A stretch of DNA of 40,675 nt from a virus, in IMG/VR virus record IMGVR_UViG_3300048930_000266, positions 1 to 40,675 of that record. One strand, 5' to 3'. The position numbers and the translations under genes are program-made. Under the pieces are notes generated by a model that was not told the DNA's origin, ran no database searches, and saw only the letters and a program-made list of their open reading frames with translations. This document shows, in pieces, positions 31,303 to 38,525 of the stretch (position 1 is its first letter; every line of letters begins with the position of its first letter).

Positions 31303-33410
31303 ACATTCGTCTCCACATCCAGCACGGCGACCATGCTGCATCTGCATCCGATGTCCTCACTGGCCCGGCCAATCTGGCCCGGCGTTGGTCCCGAGCCGCT
31401 CCCCACCCGGAAGTTGTCGTCCAGCGCCACCACCTGTCCATGGGCGGCGATGTGGCTCTCCCTGGTGCGATCATCCAGCGCGGCCAGCCACCGCTTCTGC
31501 GTCACCACACCCGACTGCTTCCAGCTGGCCATGGTCCCAGCGTTGGCGGCCACGGTGGTCTCGGTCCGGGCGATGGTCTCCTTCGAGGAGCGGATGCGGT
31601 CCCCCATCACCCGCTGGATACGTTCGGCCAGCTGGTCGATCGACTCCCCATCCGCCACCCCTTCCGCCAGCTCCCCGGTCAGCAGGTCCCACGTCGTCTG
31701 GTTGACGCTCTCGGCGAACCGCTGCACCTGCGTCTCGATGGCCCGCAGCACGTTCGGGTCCTGCACATCGAAGGCGAAGTCCAGCGCGAGCTCGTCACGG
31801 GCCAGTTCCCCAGCATCGTTGACCACGCCCGCGATGATCGGCCGCATGGTGACCCGGAAGGTGCGAATCCAGCGGGGCAAGTCGAACGGGTCGAGCAGGA
31901 CATCTTCAGCTTCCCGCTTGCCCCGTTGTCGCAGCCGGGCCAGGATGGATTGCTGCTGGTCCGCCATCAGCCGGGCGGTCTCGGTGCCGATCCGGCGCTC
32001 CCACGGTTCCTGGTCGGCGATCTTCCGCTCCCAGAGGGAACGATGTTCCGGAGATCCGTACTCGATGGTGCGGACCAGGCTACGGCTGCGGGCCGGGTCA
32101 TCCTCGGGCGGGGTTGGGTCTTCGGGATCAGCCACCGTGGGGGCCAGGGCGGGCGGAATGGCGGCGACGGGCTTCTCCGGTGAGTCGATCGGTATCCTGG
32201 AGGAATCGAGCCAGACAACGTCGCCCCAGGGGACGGTCGGCAGACCCTTCTCTTTGCGCCATTCGTTGATCTTGAGCACCCCACGGTCCAGCTGGCCGGA
32301 CTCACGCTCCCACTTGGCCGTCTCCGCCTCGTGCAGTGCATCAATGTCGGAATCGTCGAACTCGGCGACCATGTCGCCACCAAAGAGGCTCAGCAGCTGC
32401 TCGGTGATCTCTGCGGCGATGAAGCGGGCTTCCGGGATGATGCAATCGGCCCAGAACGCCTTCTCCGCCGCGTCGACGTTGGCGTAGGTGCGCTGGCCTC
32501 CGAGCTTGTCGAGGGGCACGGCGTAGGCCCGGGCAATGTCCTCCAGGGACAGCTTCATCATATCGACGAACTGGGCATCCTTCGGGGTCATCGACAGCTG
32601 GCGGACGTTGGCATCGAACTGGAGAATGCCCACCCGATGCGCCTTGTCCACGCCCTTGAACCGCTTGTCGAATCGATCGGCCAGACTGTCCATCTGCTCG
32701 GTCGAGAAGTTCGTCCCCTCTTTCGGCGTGATCAGTGTGTTGAGCTGGATGCCGTTGCGGAACAGGTTGTAGTTCGACTTGCCAGCCGCCGAAGACGTGT
32801 CAGCAGCCAGCCGAGCGGCACCGAGCGGTGAGAGACCGCGGAACTCGTTGCCCACGTTGGGGAACCGGAGCCAGAGGGTTTCGTTCGGCTCGAAGCGGGT
32901 GAACTTCCCGTCGCCGTGGTGCAGGGTGAAGTGGCTGATGTAGTCGGTGCTGTGCGTGTGCACCTCGACCCGGTCAGCCCGGGCCCACCACATCTCGACC
33001 GGCTTGCTCCCCTTCATGGTGTAGAAGGTGAAGGATTCGCCCCACACACAGAGCGACTGCTCGGTCATGTCGAGCCAGCGCTGGAACGTCCAGCGGGGGT
33101 TGATCGAATCGAGGAGGTCCCGGGCCGGGCCGGTCGTGATCTCCTTGCGCTTGCCGTCCGCATCTCGCCGCTTGGAATAGAGCTTGATCGGCAGGCTGGA
33201 GAGCGCTTTCGTCCGGGCGTTGATGCAGGCATAGACGGCATTGCTGGTGGCGACGTAGGTGACGTACTCGGCTGGCTGGTACTCGCCCACCCCGGCGAAG
33301 ACGCCCAGCTCGGAACCGCCAATGAAGCCACGTTGACCGCTGGCCAGGGACCTGGCGACACGCGGATCGTCGACCAGCCAGGAGCGGAGAAACGTGCCGA
33401 GCCCGCTCAT
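31299..33410 (-). CDS. Portal protein fused to MuF/SPP1-gp7-like head protein
   Basis: 703 residues from the ATG at 33410 (the upstream in-frame extension is a terminase shadow). Residues 1-430 are an HK97-type portal: YVATSNAVYACINARTKALS, then LPIKLYSKRR and GLSPLGAARLAADT motifs, and LEDIARAYAVP. A Pro/Asp-rich linker follows at about 450-490. The last 150 residues are a MuF domain: RTETTVAANAGTM, then KRWLAALDDRTRESHIAAHG and DIGCRCSMVA. In most phages these are separate genes. MuF domains line the inside of the head or are ejected. Overlaps TerL by 4 nt. Confidence 0.9.
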   Translation of the reverse strand: MSGLGTFLRSWLVDDPRVARSLASGQRGFIGGSELGVFAGVGEYQPAEYVTYVATSNAVYACINARTKALSSLPIKLYSKRRDADGKRKEITTGPARDLLDSINPRWTFQRWLDMTEQSLCVWGESFTFYTMKGSKPVEMWWARADRVEVHTHSTDYISHFTLHHGDGKFTRFEPNETLWLRFPNVGNEFRGLSPLGAARLAADTSSAAGKSNYNLFRNGIQLNTLITPKEGTNFSTEQMDSLADRFDKRFKGVDKAHRVGILQFDANVRQLSMTPKDAQFVDMMKLSLEDIARAYAVPLDKLGGQRTYANVDAAEKAFWADCIIPEARFIAAEITEQLLSLFGGDMVAEFDDSDIDALHEAETAKWERESGQLDRGVLKINEWRKEKGLPTVPWGDVVWLDSSRIPIDSPEKPVAAIPPALAPTVADPEDPTPPEDDPARSRSLVRTIEYGSPEHRSLWERKIADQEPWERRIGTETARLMADQQQSILARLRQRGKREAEDVLLDPFDLPRWIRTFRVTMRPIIAGVVNDAGELARDELALDFAFDVQDPNVLRAIETQVQRFAESVNQTTWDLLTGELAEGVADGESIDQLAERIQRVMGDRIRSSKETIARTETTVAANAGTMASWKQSGVVTQKRWLAALDDRTRESHIAAHGQVVALDDNFRVGSGSGPTPGQIGRASEDIGCRCSMVAVLDVETNV

Positions 33411-34720
33411 CGGAACAAGTCCCCGTCGAGCCCCGACATCAGCGGGATGGCGATATACCGCCAGGCATCGAGGTAGTGATACTGCTCCTTGTCCACAATG
33501 CCCTCCAGGGGTTCGCCGTGATCGTCCACCGGCCGGCTGTACGTGCCGAGCTGGTCCAGGGTGCCGTGCAGATCGTCGAAGAGGATGAACCGGTCCTGCT
33601 TGATCCCGCCGTAAACGCGATCGATCCCGACCTCGACATCGATGATGGCGGGGGCACTGATGGGCAGGCCGGCGGCGGCGAACTCGTTGCGCCACTGCCC
33701 TTCCGAGCGGGCTCCGCCAAACGCGGTAGGGGTACGCGGTTCCCCCTTGCGCAATTCGATGGCGTGCTCTTTCGCTGTGCGCTCACCGGCCTTGTACTCC
33801 CGATACCCGATGTATCGCCCGGAGGGCTTGCCCTCGTCACTCAGCTCCTTCGCCCAGAAGATGCCGGCCGTGTTGACGCCGCCGAAGTCGAGGCCGAGGA
33901 ACCGATCCCAGTGCTCGGGGATGGTGAAGCGGGGCATGGTGTGCATGGGGCGGTCGAAACACCCGTAGATCATCCCGGCCGGGCGGGTGAACCGGCCCCG
34001 GTAGAACATGTCGAACTTCCACTCCGGCATACTCGCCTGAATGCGGTCGTACTCCTCTTTCGAGAAAGCCGGGTTCATGGTGGAGTCGAAGTTGATGACA
34101 TCGATGTCGGGATGGTTGCCCTTCGCCAGCTGCCAGGGAAGCCAGATCAGGTCGTAGAGCCAGCCGAGGCTGTACGGGGTGGTGGTGAGCAGGGCGCGCC
34201 CCTGATGCAAGGCCAGGCGCCGCTGAATCGCCTCCCACGAGGCCAGCTTGAACGTCTTCTGCCCCACCTCGTCGAGCCAGCCGCCCTTGGCCGTCATGGA
34301 CTCGAGGGAATCCGGGTCCGCCGCATAGCCGAAGCGGACGATGGTCGGCGTGTCCTGCTCGGCTCCGAAGATCTTCCGTTCGCCAGCGGGGGAGAAGGTG
34401 AACTGGCGGGTCGGGCTGGCCTTGTAGGTGCCCAGGTTCAGTTGGGCCTCGAAGAGCCGCTTGAATTCCGGCAGGGCTTTGGCTTCGAGGAGAGGGAAGG
34501 TGGGGGTGGCGACGATGTAGTCGCCAGGGCCCTTGCGCCGAATCTCTTCCAGCAGCCAGTGAGGACCGAACGACGTCTTGCCCGACTGAGAACCGGCGAT
34601 GACGCAGACGAACCGTTTCTTGCTCACCCAGGCCCGTTGCTGGCCCCGGTGCAGGTTGAGTGTCATCTGCCCGTTGTCGACCGTGGCGAGGTCGGTGGGC
34701 CGTGCCAGCTGGGCGACCAT
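33407..34720 (-). CDS. terL: Terminase large subunit
   Basis: 437 residues. Walker A AGSQSGKT (42-49) in CVIAGSQSGKTSFG and GGWLDEVG (Walker B, about 145-152) form the ATPase. FLGLDFGG (about 270) starts the RNase-H-like nuclease domain, with further acidic residues in IIDVEVG and DDLHG. Standard packaging motor; together with the small subunit it translocates DNA into the prohead. The start lies directly after the TerS stop. Confidence 0.95.
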   Translation of the reverse strand: MVAQLARPTDLATVDNGQMTLNLHRGQQRAWVSKKRFVCVIAGSQSGKTSFGPHWLLEEIRRKGPGDYIVATPTFPLLEAKALPEFKRLFEAQLNLGTYKASPTRQFTFSPAGERKIFGAEQDTPTIVRFGYAADPDSLESMTAKGGWLDEVGQKTFKLASWEAIQRRLALHQGRALLTTTPYSLGWLYDLIWLPWQLAKGNHPDIDVINFDSTMNPAFSKEEYDRIQASMPEWKFDMFYRGRFTRPAGMIYGCFDRPMHTMPRFTIPEHWDRFLGLDFGGVNTAGIFWAKELSDEGKPSGRYIGYREYKAGERTAKEHAIELRKGEPRTPTAFGGARSEGQWRNEFAAAGLPISAPAIIDVEVGIDRVYGGIKQDRFILFDDLHGTLDQLGTYSRPVDDHGEPLEGIVDKEQYHYLDAWRYIAIPLMSGLDGDLFR

Positions 34721-35200
34721 CTAGGATTCGCCCTCGACCAGGTCAGGGTCCAGCGTCACTCGGATCGTGGTGATGGGGGTGGCGATCTCGCCGGAGTGAT
34801 GCACCTTCTCGGTGAACTGGCCGTGCGCCTTGCCGATCAGCTCCAGGGACTTCACCTTTGAGCTGAGGTCCATCTTGACCTCGACCTCGTCACCGTCCTT
34901 GTTGCGCTTGATGATCAGGAACTCACGCCATTCGGCCCGGGCGATGTCCGACAACTCGGCCAGCACCTCGTTGGCCGTCATGGCCACCTCGGCCAACCGT
35001 TCGTCAATGCGCGCGCGAACCTGAGCATTTCTGAGCAGGCGGTAGGCTTCCTCGGAAGGGAACTCGTACCCGGCAAGCCGAGCAGCCTCGGTGCCATTGC
35101 CATGCGCTTCGCCCAGATAGAACTCGACAAAGAGCTTGCGCTTTTCAGCGAGATCTTTCCTGGTGGGCTTGGGTTGTTCGGGGGAATCCGGGGTCGCCAT
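34721..35200 (-). CDS. terS: Terminase small subunit
   Basis: 159 residues from the ATG at 35200 (AGGTG upstream). KRKLFVEFYLGEAHGNGTEAARLAGYEFP is the Terminase_2/gp1-type HTH that recognises pac or cos DNA; the next helices (AYRLLRNAQVRARIDERLAE) fit too. C-terminal oligomerisation helix SKVKSLELIGKAHG is family-like. First gene of the late operon. Confidence 0.9.
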   Translation of the reverse strand: MATPDSPEQPKPTRKDLAEKRKLFVEFYLGEAHGNGTEAARLAGYEFPSEEAYRLLRNAQVRARIDERLAEVAMTANEVLAELSDIARAEWREFLIIKRNKDGDEVEVKMDLSSKVKSLELIGKAHGQFTEKVHHSGEIATPITTIRVTLDPDLVEGES

Positions 35201-35607
35201 CGAGCACCTGGGCGCAGTGCGCCTGATGGCCTGACACCGCCAGTGTAGCACTCGACTACAGCCTGAAAAAGGTGGAAGGTTCCAAACCATGAGTAGGGGT
35301 TAGGATCCAAAACCCATCTTGCGGGTGTGCGGGTGCGCACATAACTAATTGAAACCTGTAATACCAATAACGAGAAATGATATTCCACCTGAATAAGCCT
35401 AGAATTCAATGATTTGAGGCGGTGGAAGGTTGCTATTTTTCGAGGAAGGTTTTAGAATTTCAGCAGTGGAAGGAAAGCCTACCCCTGTCTACCCTCCTTC
35501 CTCCGAACATAATATTGGACCCAGCGTTTTCGGCGTTAGTTTTTGGATGCCCCTGCCCCTCAAAAGTGGTGGAAGGTGTGCATCTAGGTGAAAGGCGAAT
35601 CCCGGCT
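35201..35607. promoter_or_regulatory. Divergent control region with GGTGGAAGGTT repeats
   Basis: No credible gene. Copies of GGTGGAAGGTT lie at 35271-35281 and 35421-35431 (identical 11-mers) and at 35568-35577 (10 of 11). Shorter copies are GAGGAAGGTTT at 35442-35452 and GTGGAAGGA at 35466-35474, and an inverted half (TTCCACC) is at 35383-35389. The octamer TGCGGGTG is doubled at 35320-35335. The 35341-35420 stretch is clearly AT-richer than the genome. On the minus strand TGC-TACACT (35242-35250) is an extended -10 for the terS operon, with a repeat copy upstream of its -35 position. Candidate roles: late-gene activator sites, iteron-type origin, or both. Confidence 0.65.
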
Positions 35608-36141
35608 ATGGCTGTAGGCGACACCAAGTCCGGCGATGGCGAAATGATCATGATGACGGTTGGCAACCTTGCGAAAGCCCTTGGCGAGCCGATTTGGTTG
35701 GCGAACTTCATTGACAATCTCAAGCTGCCTGAGGTCAAGGTTCAGCGCAACGCTGATGGACGGCTGGTATATGGACAGCTGACCGACGTGTACCTGGAGG
35801 GTGCAAAAGCTGTGCTGGCGAAGCGGGATCAAGAGCTGTTGCCGCCAACGAAAGAGGAAATGAGGCGGCGGGTACCTGAACTAGAGCGCAAGCTGGTCGA
35901 ACAATGGCATTGGACGTTCGGATTATTTCCGGTCCGTGCCGCCGAGCTCCTGCCCTTTGCAGGCGACCTTGTGGATGAATGGGCCAGCGACCGAGGAAAG
36001 GCCAACGCCCTGGGTCAGCGCCTATCAAGAATGGTTGGCCGGGAATTCAATGGCTTCAAGGTTGTGGAGTCGAGTCGCAAGAAGAACACCGCGATCTATG
36101 CACTGGAGCCCGTCCAGGACGCGAAGGATGGATCAGCATGA
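35608..36141 (+). CDS. Hypothetical protein with winged-helix-like C-terminus
   Basis: 177 residues from the ATG at 35608 (GAAAGG upstream; a longer frame to 35422 runs through the repeat-rich control region and is rejected). The N-terminal part reads MMTVGNLAKALGEPIWLAN, perhaps a helix-turn-helix. The C-terminal 45 residues (RGKANALGQRLSRMVGREFNGFKVVE) share the pattern RGxxNALGQxLSR with the last 45 residues of the 3626-5239 helicase. The position beside the iteron-like region makes an initiator or accessory DNA-binding role attractive, but this is inference. Confidence 0.65.
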   Translation: MAVGDTKSGDGEMIMMTVGNLAKALGEPIWLANFIDNLKLPEVKVQRNADGRLVYGQLTDVYLEGAKAVLAKRDQELLPPTKEEMRRRVPELERKLVEQWHWTFGLFPVRAAELLPFAGDLVDEWASDRGKANALGQRLSRMVGREFNGFKVVESSRKKNTAIYALEPVQDAKDGSA

Positions 36142-36434
36142 GCGACGACCAGGAATACACCTCGATCGTGAACCTGGGCCAACGATTTGGCATCTCCAAA
36201 AAGGCCCAGCTGGTGCTCTCCAACCTCCACATGAAACCGGTTCCCTTCTCCATTGGCGCTGATGGCCTGCCGATCGTGAGCGAAGAAATTCGCCTCCAGA
36301 TCGCTGGGGCGACGCTGGCAGCCGATGAGCCCCACACCAAGCGGCCGCCATTCAAGTCCAAGGAGGAATGGTTGCAAGAGCTCGGAGCCATCGTCCTGGC
36401 AGACGATCCGACGTTCCTTGACTTGCCACAATAG
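36138..36434 (+). CDS. Hypothetical small acidic protein
   Basis: 98 residues from the ATG at 36138, overlapping the previous TGA. An N-terminal segment (SIVNLGQRFGISKKAQLVLSNL) could be a helix-turn-helix; the rest is acidic (GATLAADEPHTK, LADDPTFLDL). Its stop falls inside the next promoter palindrome. Function unknown. Confidence 0.6.
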   Translation: MSDDQEYTSIVNLGQRFGISKKAQLVLSNLHMKPVPFSIGADGLPIVSEEIRLQIAGATLAADEPHTKRPPFKSKEEWLQELGAIVLADDPTFLDLPQ

Positions 36435-36451
36435 AACATATGTTCTATTGT
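36423..36451 (+). promoter_or_regulatory. SOS-box promoter
   Basis: -35 TTGCCA (36423-36428), a 17-bp spacer and -10 TATTGT (36446-36451). The spacer is filled by a perfect palindrome centred at 36439/36440 with core GAAC-ATAT-GTTC (36434-36445), matching the LexA consensus. Binding here would physically block the promoter. A start codon lies 6 nt after the -10, implying a leaderless transcript. Confidence 0.75.
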
Positions 36452-36456
36452 GTAGT

Positions 36457-36519
36457 ATGGAAACTGCCACAAAGAGGGGACTAGGCCAACAGTGGAGGAT
36501 CAGCGCACCATTCACATGA
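36457..36519 (+). CDS. Short leaderless peptide ORF
   Basis: 20 residues (METATKRGLGQQWRISAPFT). The ATG coincides with the predicted transcription start, so it would be translated from a leaderless mRNA. The stop TGA overlaps the ATG of the next gene as ATGA, suggesting translational coupling. Small basic peptide; it may only deliver ribosomes to the next start. Confidence 0.45.
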   Translation: METATKRGLGQQWRISAPFT

Positions 36520-36881
36520 CTGAACGGTCCGTCATCGTCGTGGGGGACGATCCGGGTCGCGACATGTGTCGCGTAGTTCATAAGCGCCTTGATGACGCGA
36601 CTACTACCGAAGCATTACACGTCCCTGGCGACCTAGTGCAGCCGGTGATTCTTTCGTCCAGTCATCCCGAGGTTGTGCGCCACGAACTGCGCAGATACAC
36701 CGCACTGATGAACCAGGAAGCAGCTCTGCGAAGTATTCCGGAATCAGAGCGCCGAACCGAGGAACGCCGGCGGGCAAGGCGGGAGCGCACCATGCGAGGC
36801 CACTGCACGACGTGCGGCGGGAGCAGCTGGAGCGAAGACCATGAAGGCAACTCGATAGCCTGCCCTGAGTGCAATGCCTAG
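36516..36881 (+). CDS. SOS-promoter gene next to the repressor; candidate antirepressor
   Basis: 121 residues from the ATG at 36516, coupled to the 20-aa ORF; a GTG at 36492 is an alternative start. The middle is charged and helical (RSIPESERRTEERRRARRER). The C-terminus has CTTCGGS and CPEC, a zinc ribbon. It runs convergently into the repressor; both end in the shared CTAG (36878-36881). In coliphage 186, a LexA-controlled antirepressor (Tum) inactivates the repressor. This gene occupies an equivalent logical position, but no sequence similarity to Tum is claimed. Confidence 0.6.
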   Translation: MTERSVIVVGDDPGRDMCRVVHKRLDDATTTEALHVPGDLVQPVILSSSHPEVVRHELRRYTALMNQEAALRSIPESERRTEERRRARRERTMRGHCTTCGGSSWSEDHEGNSIACPECNA

Positions 36882-37276
36882 TCGCCTGGATTTTCATGCC
36901 TCGCCCGTGCCCTGCTACGCTCGGCTAAATCCCGAAGCGTAGTTGCCATGTGGCGAGTTAGATCCTCGTTTCGCTCCCAATCTATTGCCTTGACCAATCC
37001 AAGAATCTCGGCGAGGTTGGAATCTGGATCGATCTCCGGATCCTCCGGCCGATGCCCCGCTTTCGTCAACACGACATCGACATCCAGGGCCATAACGTCG
37101 GCAATCCGGTCGGCCATTTCTGGCGTCGGAGTCCGCTGACCAGTCGCCCAGCGCGACACGACCGCGTTCTGCACATCGAGGCGCCTCGCAAGGTCCGCCT
37201 GGGTCCACTCGCGTCGCGCCAATTGCCGCTTTAGCCATAGTGCAAAGGTGCCTTCTGGCACTCTCTCGATACTCAT
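36878..37276 (-). CDS. Phage repressor, Cro/C1-type HTH
   Basis: 132 residues from the ATG at 37276. Residues 13-65 (LKRQLARREWTQADLARRL, then NAVVSRWATGQRTP, ADRIADVMALDVD) form a clear XRE/HTH_3 domain. There is no LexA-like autocleavage peptidase, so induction must come from elsewhere. The C-terminal half is charged and helical (about 75-132). It is divergent from the Cro-like gene and convergent with the SOS-promoter gene. An operator-like repeat lies inside its first codons. No obvious RBS; possibly leaderless. Confidence 0.85.
   Translation of the reverse strand: MSIERVPEGTFALWLKRQLARREWTQADLARRLDVQNAVVSRWATGQRTPTPEMADRIADVMALDVDVVLTKAGHRPEDPEIDPDSNLAEILGLVKAIDWERNEDLTRHMATTLRDLAERSRARARHENPGD
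37248..37261. promoter_or_regulatory. Operator candidate O1 (GTGCC-TTCT-GGCAC)
   Basis: A perfect 5-bp inverted repeat with a 4-nt centre inside the repressor's first codons. It matches the consensus GTRCC-N4-GGYAC shared with 37299-37312 and 37541-37554. The position just downstream of the repressor start fits autoregulation. Confidence 0.6.
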
Positions 37277-37289
37277 ATGGCAATGATGC

Positions 37290-37318
37290 TTGCGCAAAGT
37301 GCCAGACGGTACTACAAT
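37290..37318 (+). promoter_or_regulatory. Early (Cro-like) promoter
   Basis: -35 TTGCGC (37290-37295), 17-bp spacer, -10 TACAAT (37313-37318). The ATG at 37325 is 7 nt after the -10, again a leaderless arrangement. It probably drives the whole early operon, which runs on through the contig join. Confidence 0.75.
37299..37312. promoter_or_regulatory. Operator candidate O2 (GTGCC-AGAC-GGTAC)
   Basis: Fills the end of the spacer between -35 and -10 of the Cro-like promoter and abuts the -10. It matches GTRCC-N4-GGYAC. Occupancy would block that promoter directly. Centre to O1 is 51 bp, close to five helical turns, so the two sites lie on roughly one face. Confidence 0.65.
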
Positions 37319-37324
37319 GGTTCC

Positions 37325-37588
37325 ATGAGAACGATTCAAGCGGGGCGACGCTACTTCGCCACTCACCAGCTCCGAACGCGCATCCTCGAACAGGGTCGCA
37401 GTTTCCGGTGGGTTGCCCAGCAAATCGAGCTGTCCGACAGCCATTTCAATCGCGTCCTGTCCGGTGAACGATGGGTCACTGAGGCGAATGCCCGGATGGT
37501 GGCTGCCATCCTCGGGACTGACTTTGACGTGCTTTGGAAAGTACCAACTGGTACCGAAATGGCACCAAAAGGAGTATTAGTCGCATGA
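37325..37588 (+). CDS. Cro-like HTH regulator
   Basis: 87 residues from the ATG at 37325. RTRILEQGRSFRWVAQQIEL, then SDSHFNRVLSGERW and ARMVAAILGTDFDVLW is an XRE-type HTH. Divergent from the repressor with the operator between them, hence Cro-like. It overlaps the next gene's ATG by 4 nt. Confidence 0.8.
   Translation: MRTIQAGRRYFATHQLRTRILEQGRSFRWVAQQIELSDSHFNRVLSGERWVTEANARMVAAILGTDFDVLWKVPTGTEMAPKGVLVA
37541..37554. promoter_or_regulatory. Operator candidate O3 (GTACC-AACT-GGTAC)
   Basis: Third copy of GTRCC-N4-GGYAC, inside the Cro-like gene near its 3' end and upstream of the 37585 gene. It could be a distal site for repressor looping or for control of the next gene. It is part of coding sequence (VPTGT region), so chance symmetry is possible. 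Confidence 0.5.
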
Positions 37589-37899
37589 GTGAGTTCCCCC
37601 TGGCCGCCCACCGTGCCGGCACGATCCCCCTGGAAGAGGTTGCCGAGTACCTGGGCATCAGTGTCGAGATGGTCAAGCGCTGCATTGCCGACGATGAGGA
37701 CGAGACCCTCGCCGGCGAGACCAAAACGAATCGGAAGCTGGTTCACGCAAAAGCGACAGACGACGTTCGTCGCATTCCCGGTGGTCGCCGACAGGGTGCC
37801 AGCTGCTTCGTCCTTCGCCGTCCCTTTGAGCGCTATGCGGGCATGACGGCCAACTCGCAGCCAACTGACCTCGTTGCGCGCAAGAAACGCAGCGCCTGA
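37585..37899 (+). CDS. Excisionase/MerR-like HTH protein
   Basis: 104 residues; AAAGGAG about 10 nt before the ATG. GTIPLEEVAEYLGISVEMVKRCI is a classic 'HTH_17' entry (helix, AEYLGIS turn, recognition helix), as in excisionases and other small phage DNA binders. The C-terminal half is basic. Xis activity for the integrase is a reasonable guess, given no other candidate in the window. Confidence 0.65.
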   Translation: MSEFPLAAHRAGTIPLEEVAEYLGISVEMVKRCIADDEDETLAGETKTNRKLVHAKATDDVRRIPGGRRQGASCFVLRRPFERYAGMTANSQPTDLVARKKRSA

Positions 37900-37906
37900 T
37901 CGCTTC

Positions 37907-37972
37907 GGGGGAGCGCTTCGCTGCCTGGTCTCCCAGCCGGCCTGACATCCGGGACCACTGAAGCGCTCCCCC
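37907..37972 (+). ncRNA. Long structured RNA element
   Basis: GGGGGAGCGCTTC (37907-37919) pairs with GAAGCGCTCCCCC (37960-37972), 13 perfect base pairs. Inside, a TGGTC-CCC/GGGACCA stem with one bulge and CCGG/CCGG are possible. No U-tract follows, so it is unlikely to be an ordinary terminator. It lies right after the HTH gene and precedes the micro-ORFs, so a leader or small RNA structure is plausible. Confidence 0.6.
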
Positions 37973-38003
37973 GAGCCGAGCACGCAATCGAAAGGAATCC
38001 GCC

Positions 38004-38009
38004 ATGTAA
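38004..38009 (+). other. Start-stop minimal ORF (ATGTAA)
   Basis: ATG-TAA preceded by GAAAGGAAT, about 6 nt away. It would occupy an initiating ribosome without making a peptide. Minigene-like elements of this kind occur in lambda (bar). It may be fortuitous, since no other evidence supports translation here. Confidence 0.35.
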
Positions 38010-38063
38010 CCGCTCATCCAGGACAACAGAAGACATCCCTTCATAGACCACGGAGGCGGGGTA

Positions 38064-38114
38064 GTGAACGGCCCCGCCGCCCAATTCCACAGAAAGGAGA
38101 GAACCAATGCCTGA
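38064..38114 (+). CDS. Candidate 16-aa leader ORF
   Basis: GTG at 38064 with GGAGG (38052-38056) 7 nt upstream, giving a short basic peptide MNGPAAQFHRKERTNA. GGCGGGG (38055-38061) and CCCCGCC (38072-38078) can pair around the GTG. It overlaps the next ORF by 8 nt, so translation could unmask that start. Confidence 0.4.
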   Translation: MNGPAAQFHRKERTNA

Positions 38115-38172
38115 CTTCATCGCCGAATTGATCGCCGTCCTGTTGGCCATTCTCGCCAGCCTCGGTCTGTAG
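38107..38172 (+). CDS. 21-aa hydrophobic micropeptide
   Basis: AAAGGAGAG 6-8 nt before the ATG is one of the best RBSs in the window. The product MPDFIAELIAVLLAILASLG (plus L) is a single transmembrane helix with Asp3 and Glu7 at its start. Size and hydrophobicity recall type I toxin peptides or small phage membrane effectors, but there is no sequence match I recognise. Too short for a normal gene screen. Confidence 0.55.
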   Translation: MPDFIAELIAVLLAILASLGL

Positions 38173-38246
38173 AGGCCAGCGCCCCACTGCCCCAACTGTA
38201 GACCCGCCGACCGTCCCCGCAAATTTGCAGAGAAAGTTCCCCAGAC

Positions 38247-38525
38247 ATGGCATCCAGTCCCCGCAACCATCCCCGCACCACCACCGAGTCTGTCGCTGCG
38301 ATCGAAGCGGCCAAGGACCGGTTCATCGAAGCAATGGCCGACGGCATCGTCACCTACGAAGAGCAGGCCGCGGTGTCGGTCCTGATCGAGGAGTCCTACC
38401 AGATCGCGATGTACGCCGATGAGGGCGTGCGGATTGCCGTCGCCCTGATGCGGGGCGGGGCGGACTCCCCGAATGCCCGGCGCTACGGGTTCGATCCCGC
38501 GACCGTCGACCTGGCCTGCGCATAG
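38247..38525 (+). CDS. Hypothetical small early protein
   Basis: 92 residues from the ATG at 38247 (GAGAAAG upstream). Helical throughout (TTTESVAAIEAAKDRFIEAM, then TYEEQAAVSVLIEESYQIAM). No Cys until the last residues. No family recognised. Confidence 0.6.
   Translation: MASSPRNHPRTTTESVAAIEAAKDRFIEAMADGIVTYEEQAAVSVLIEESYQIAMYADEGVRIAVALMRGGADSPNARRYGFDPATVDLACA

Noticed and set aside
35422-35607. N-terminal extension of the 35608 gene
   Set aside because: Translates through the GGTGGAAGG repeats and has no RBS; 35608 is preferred.
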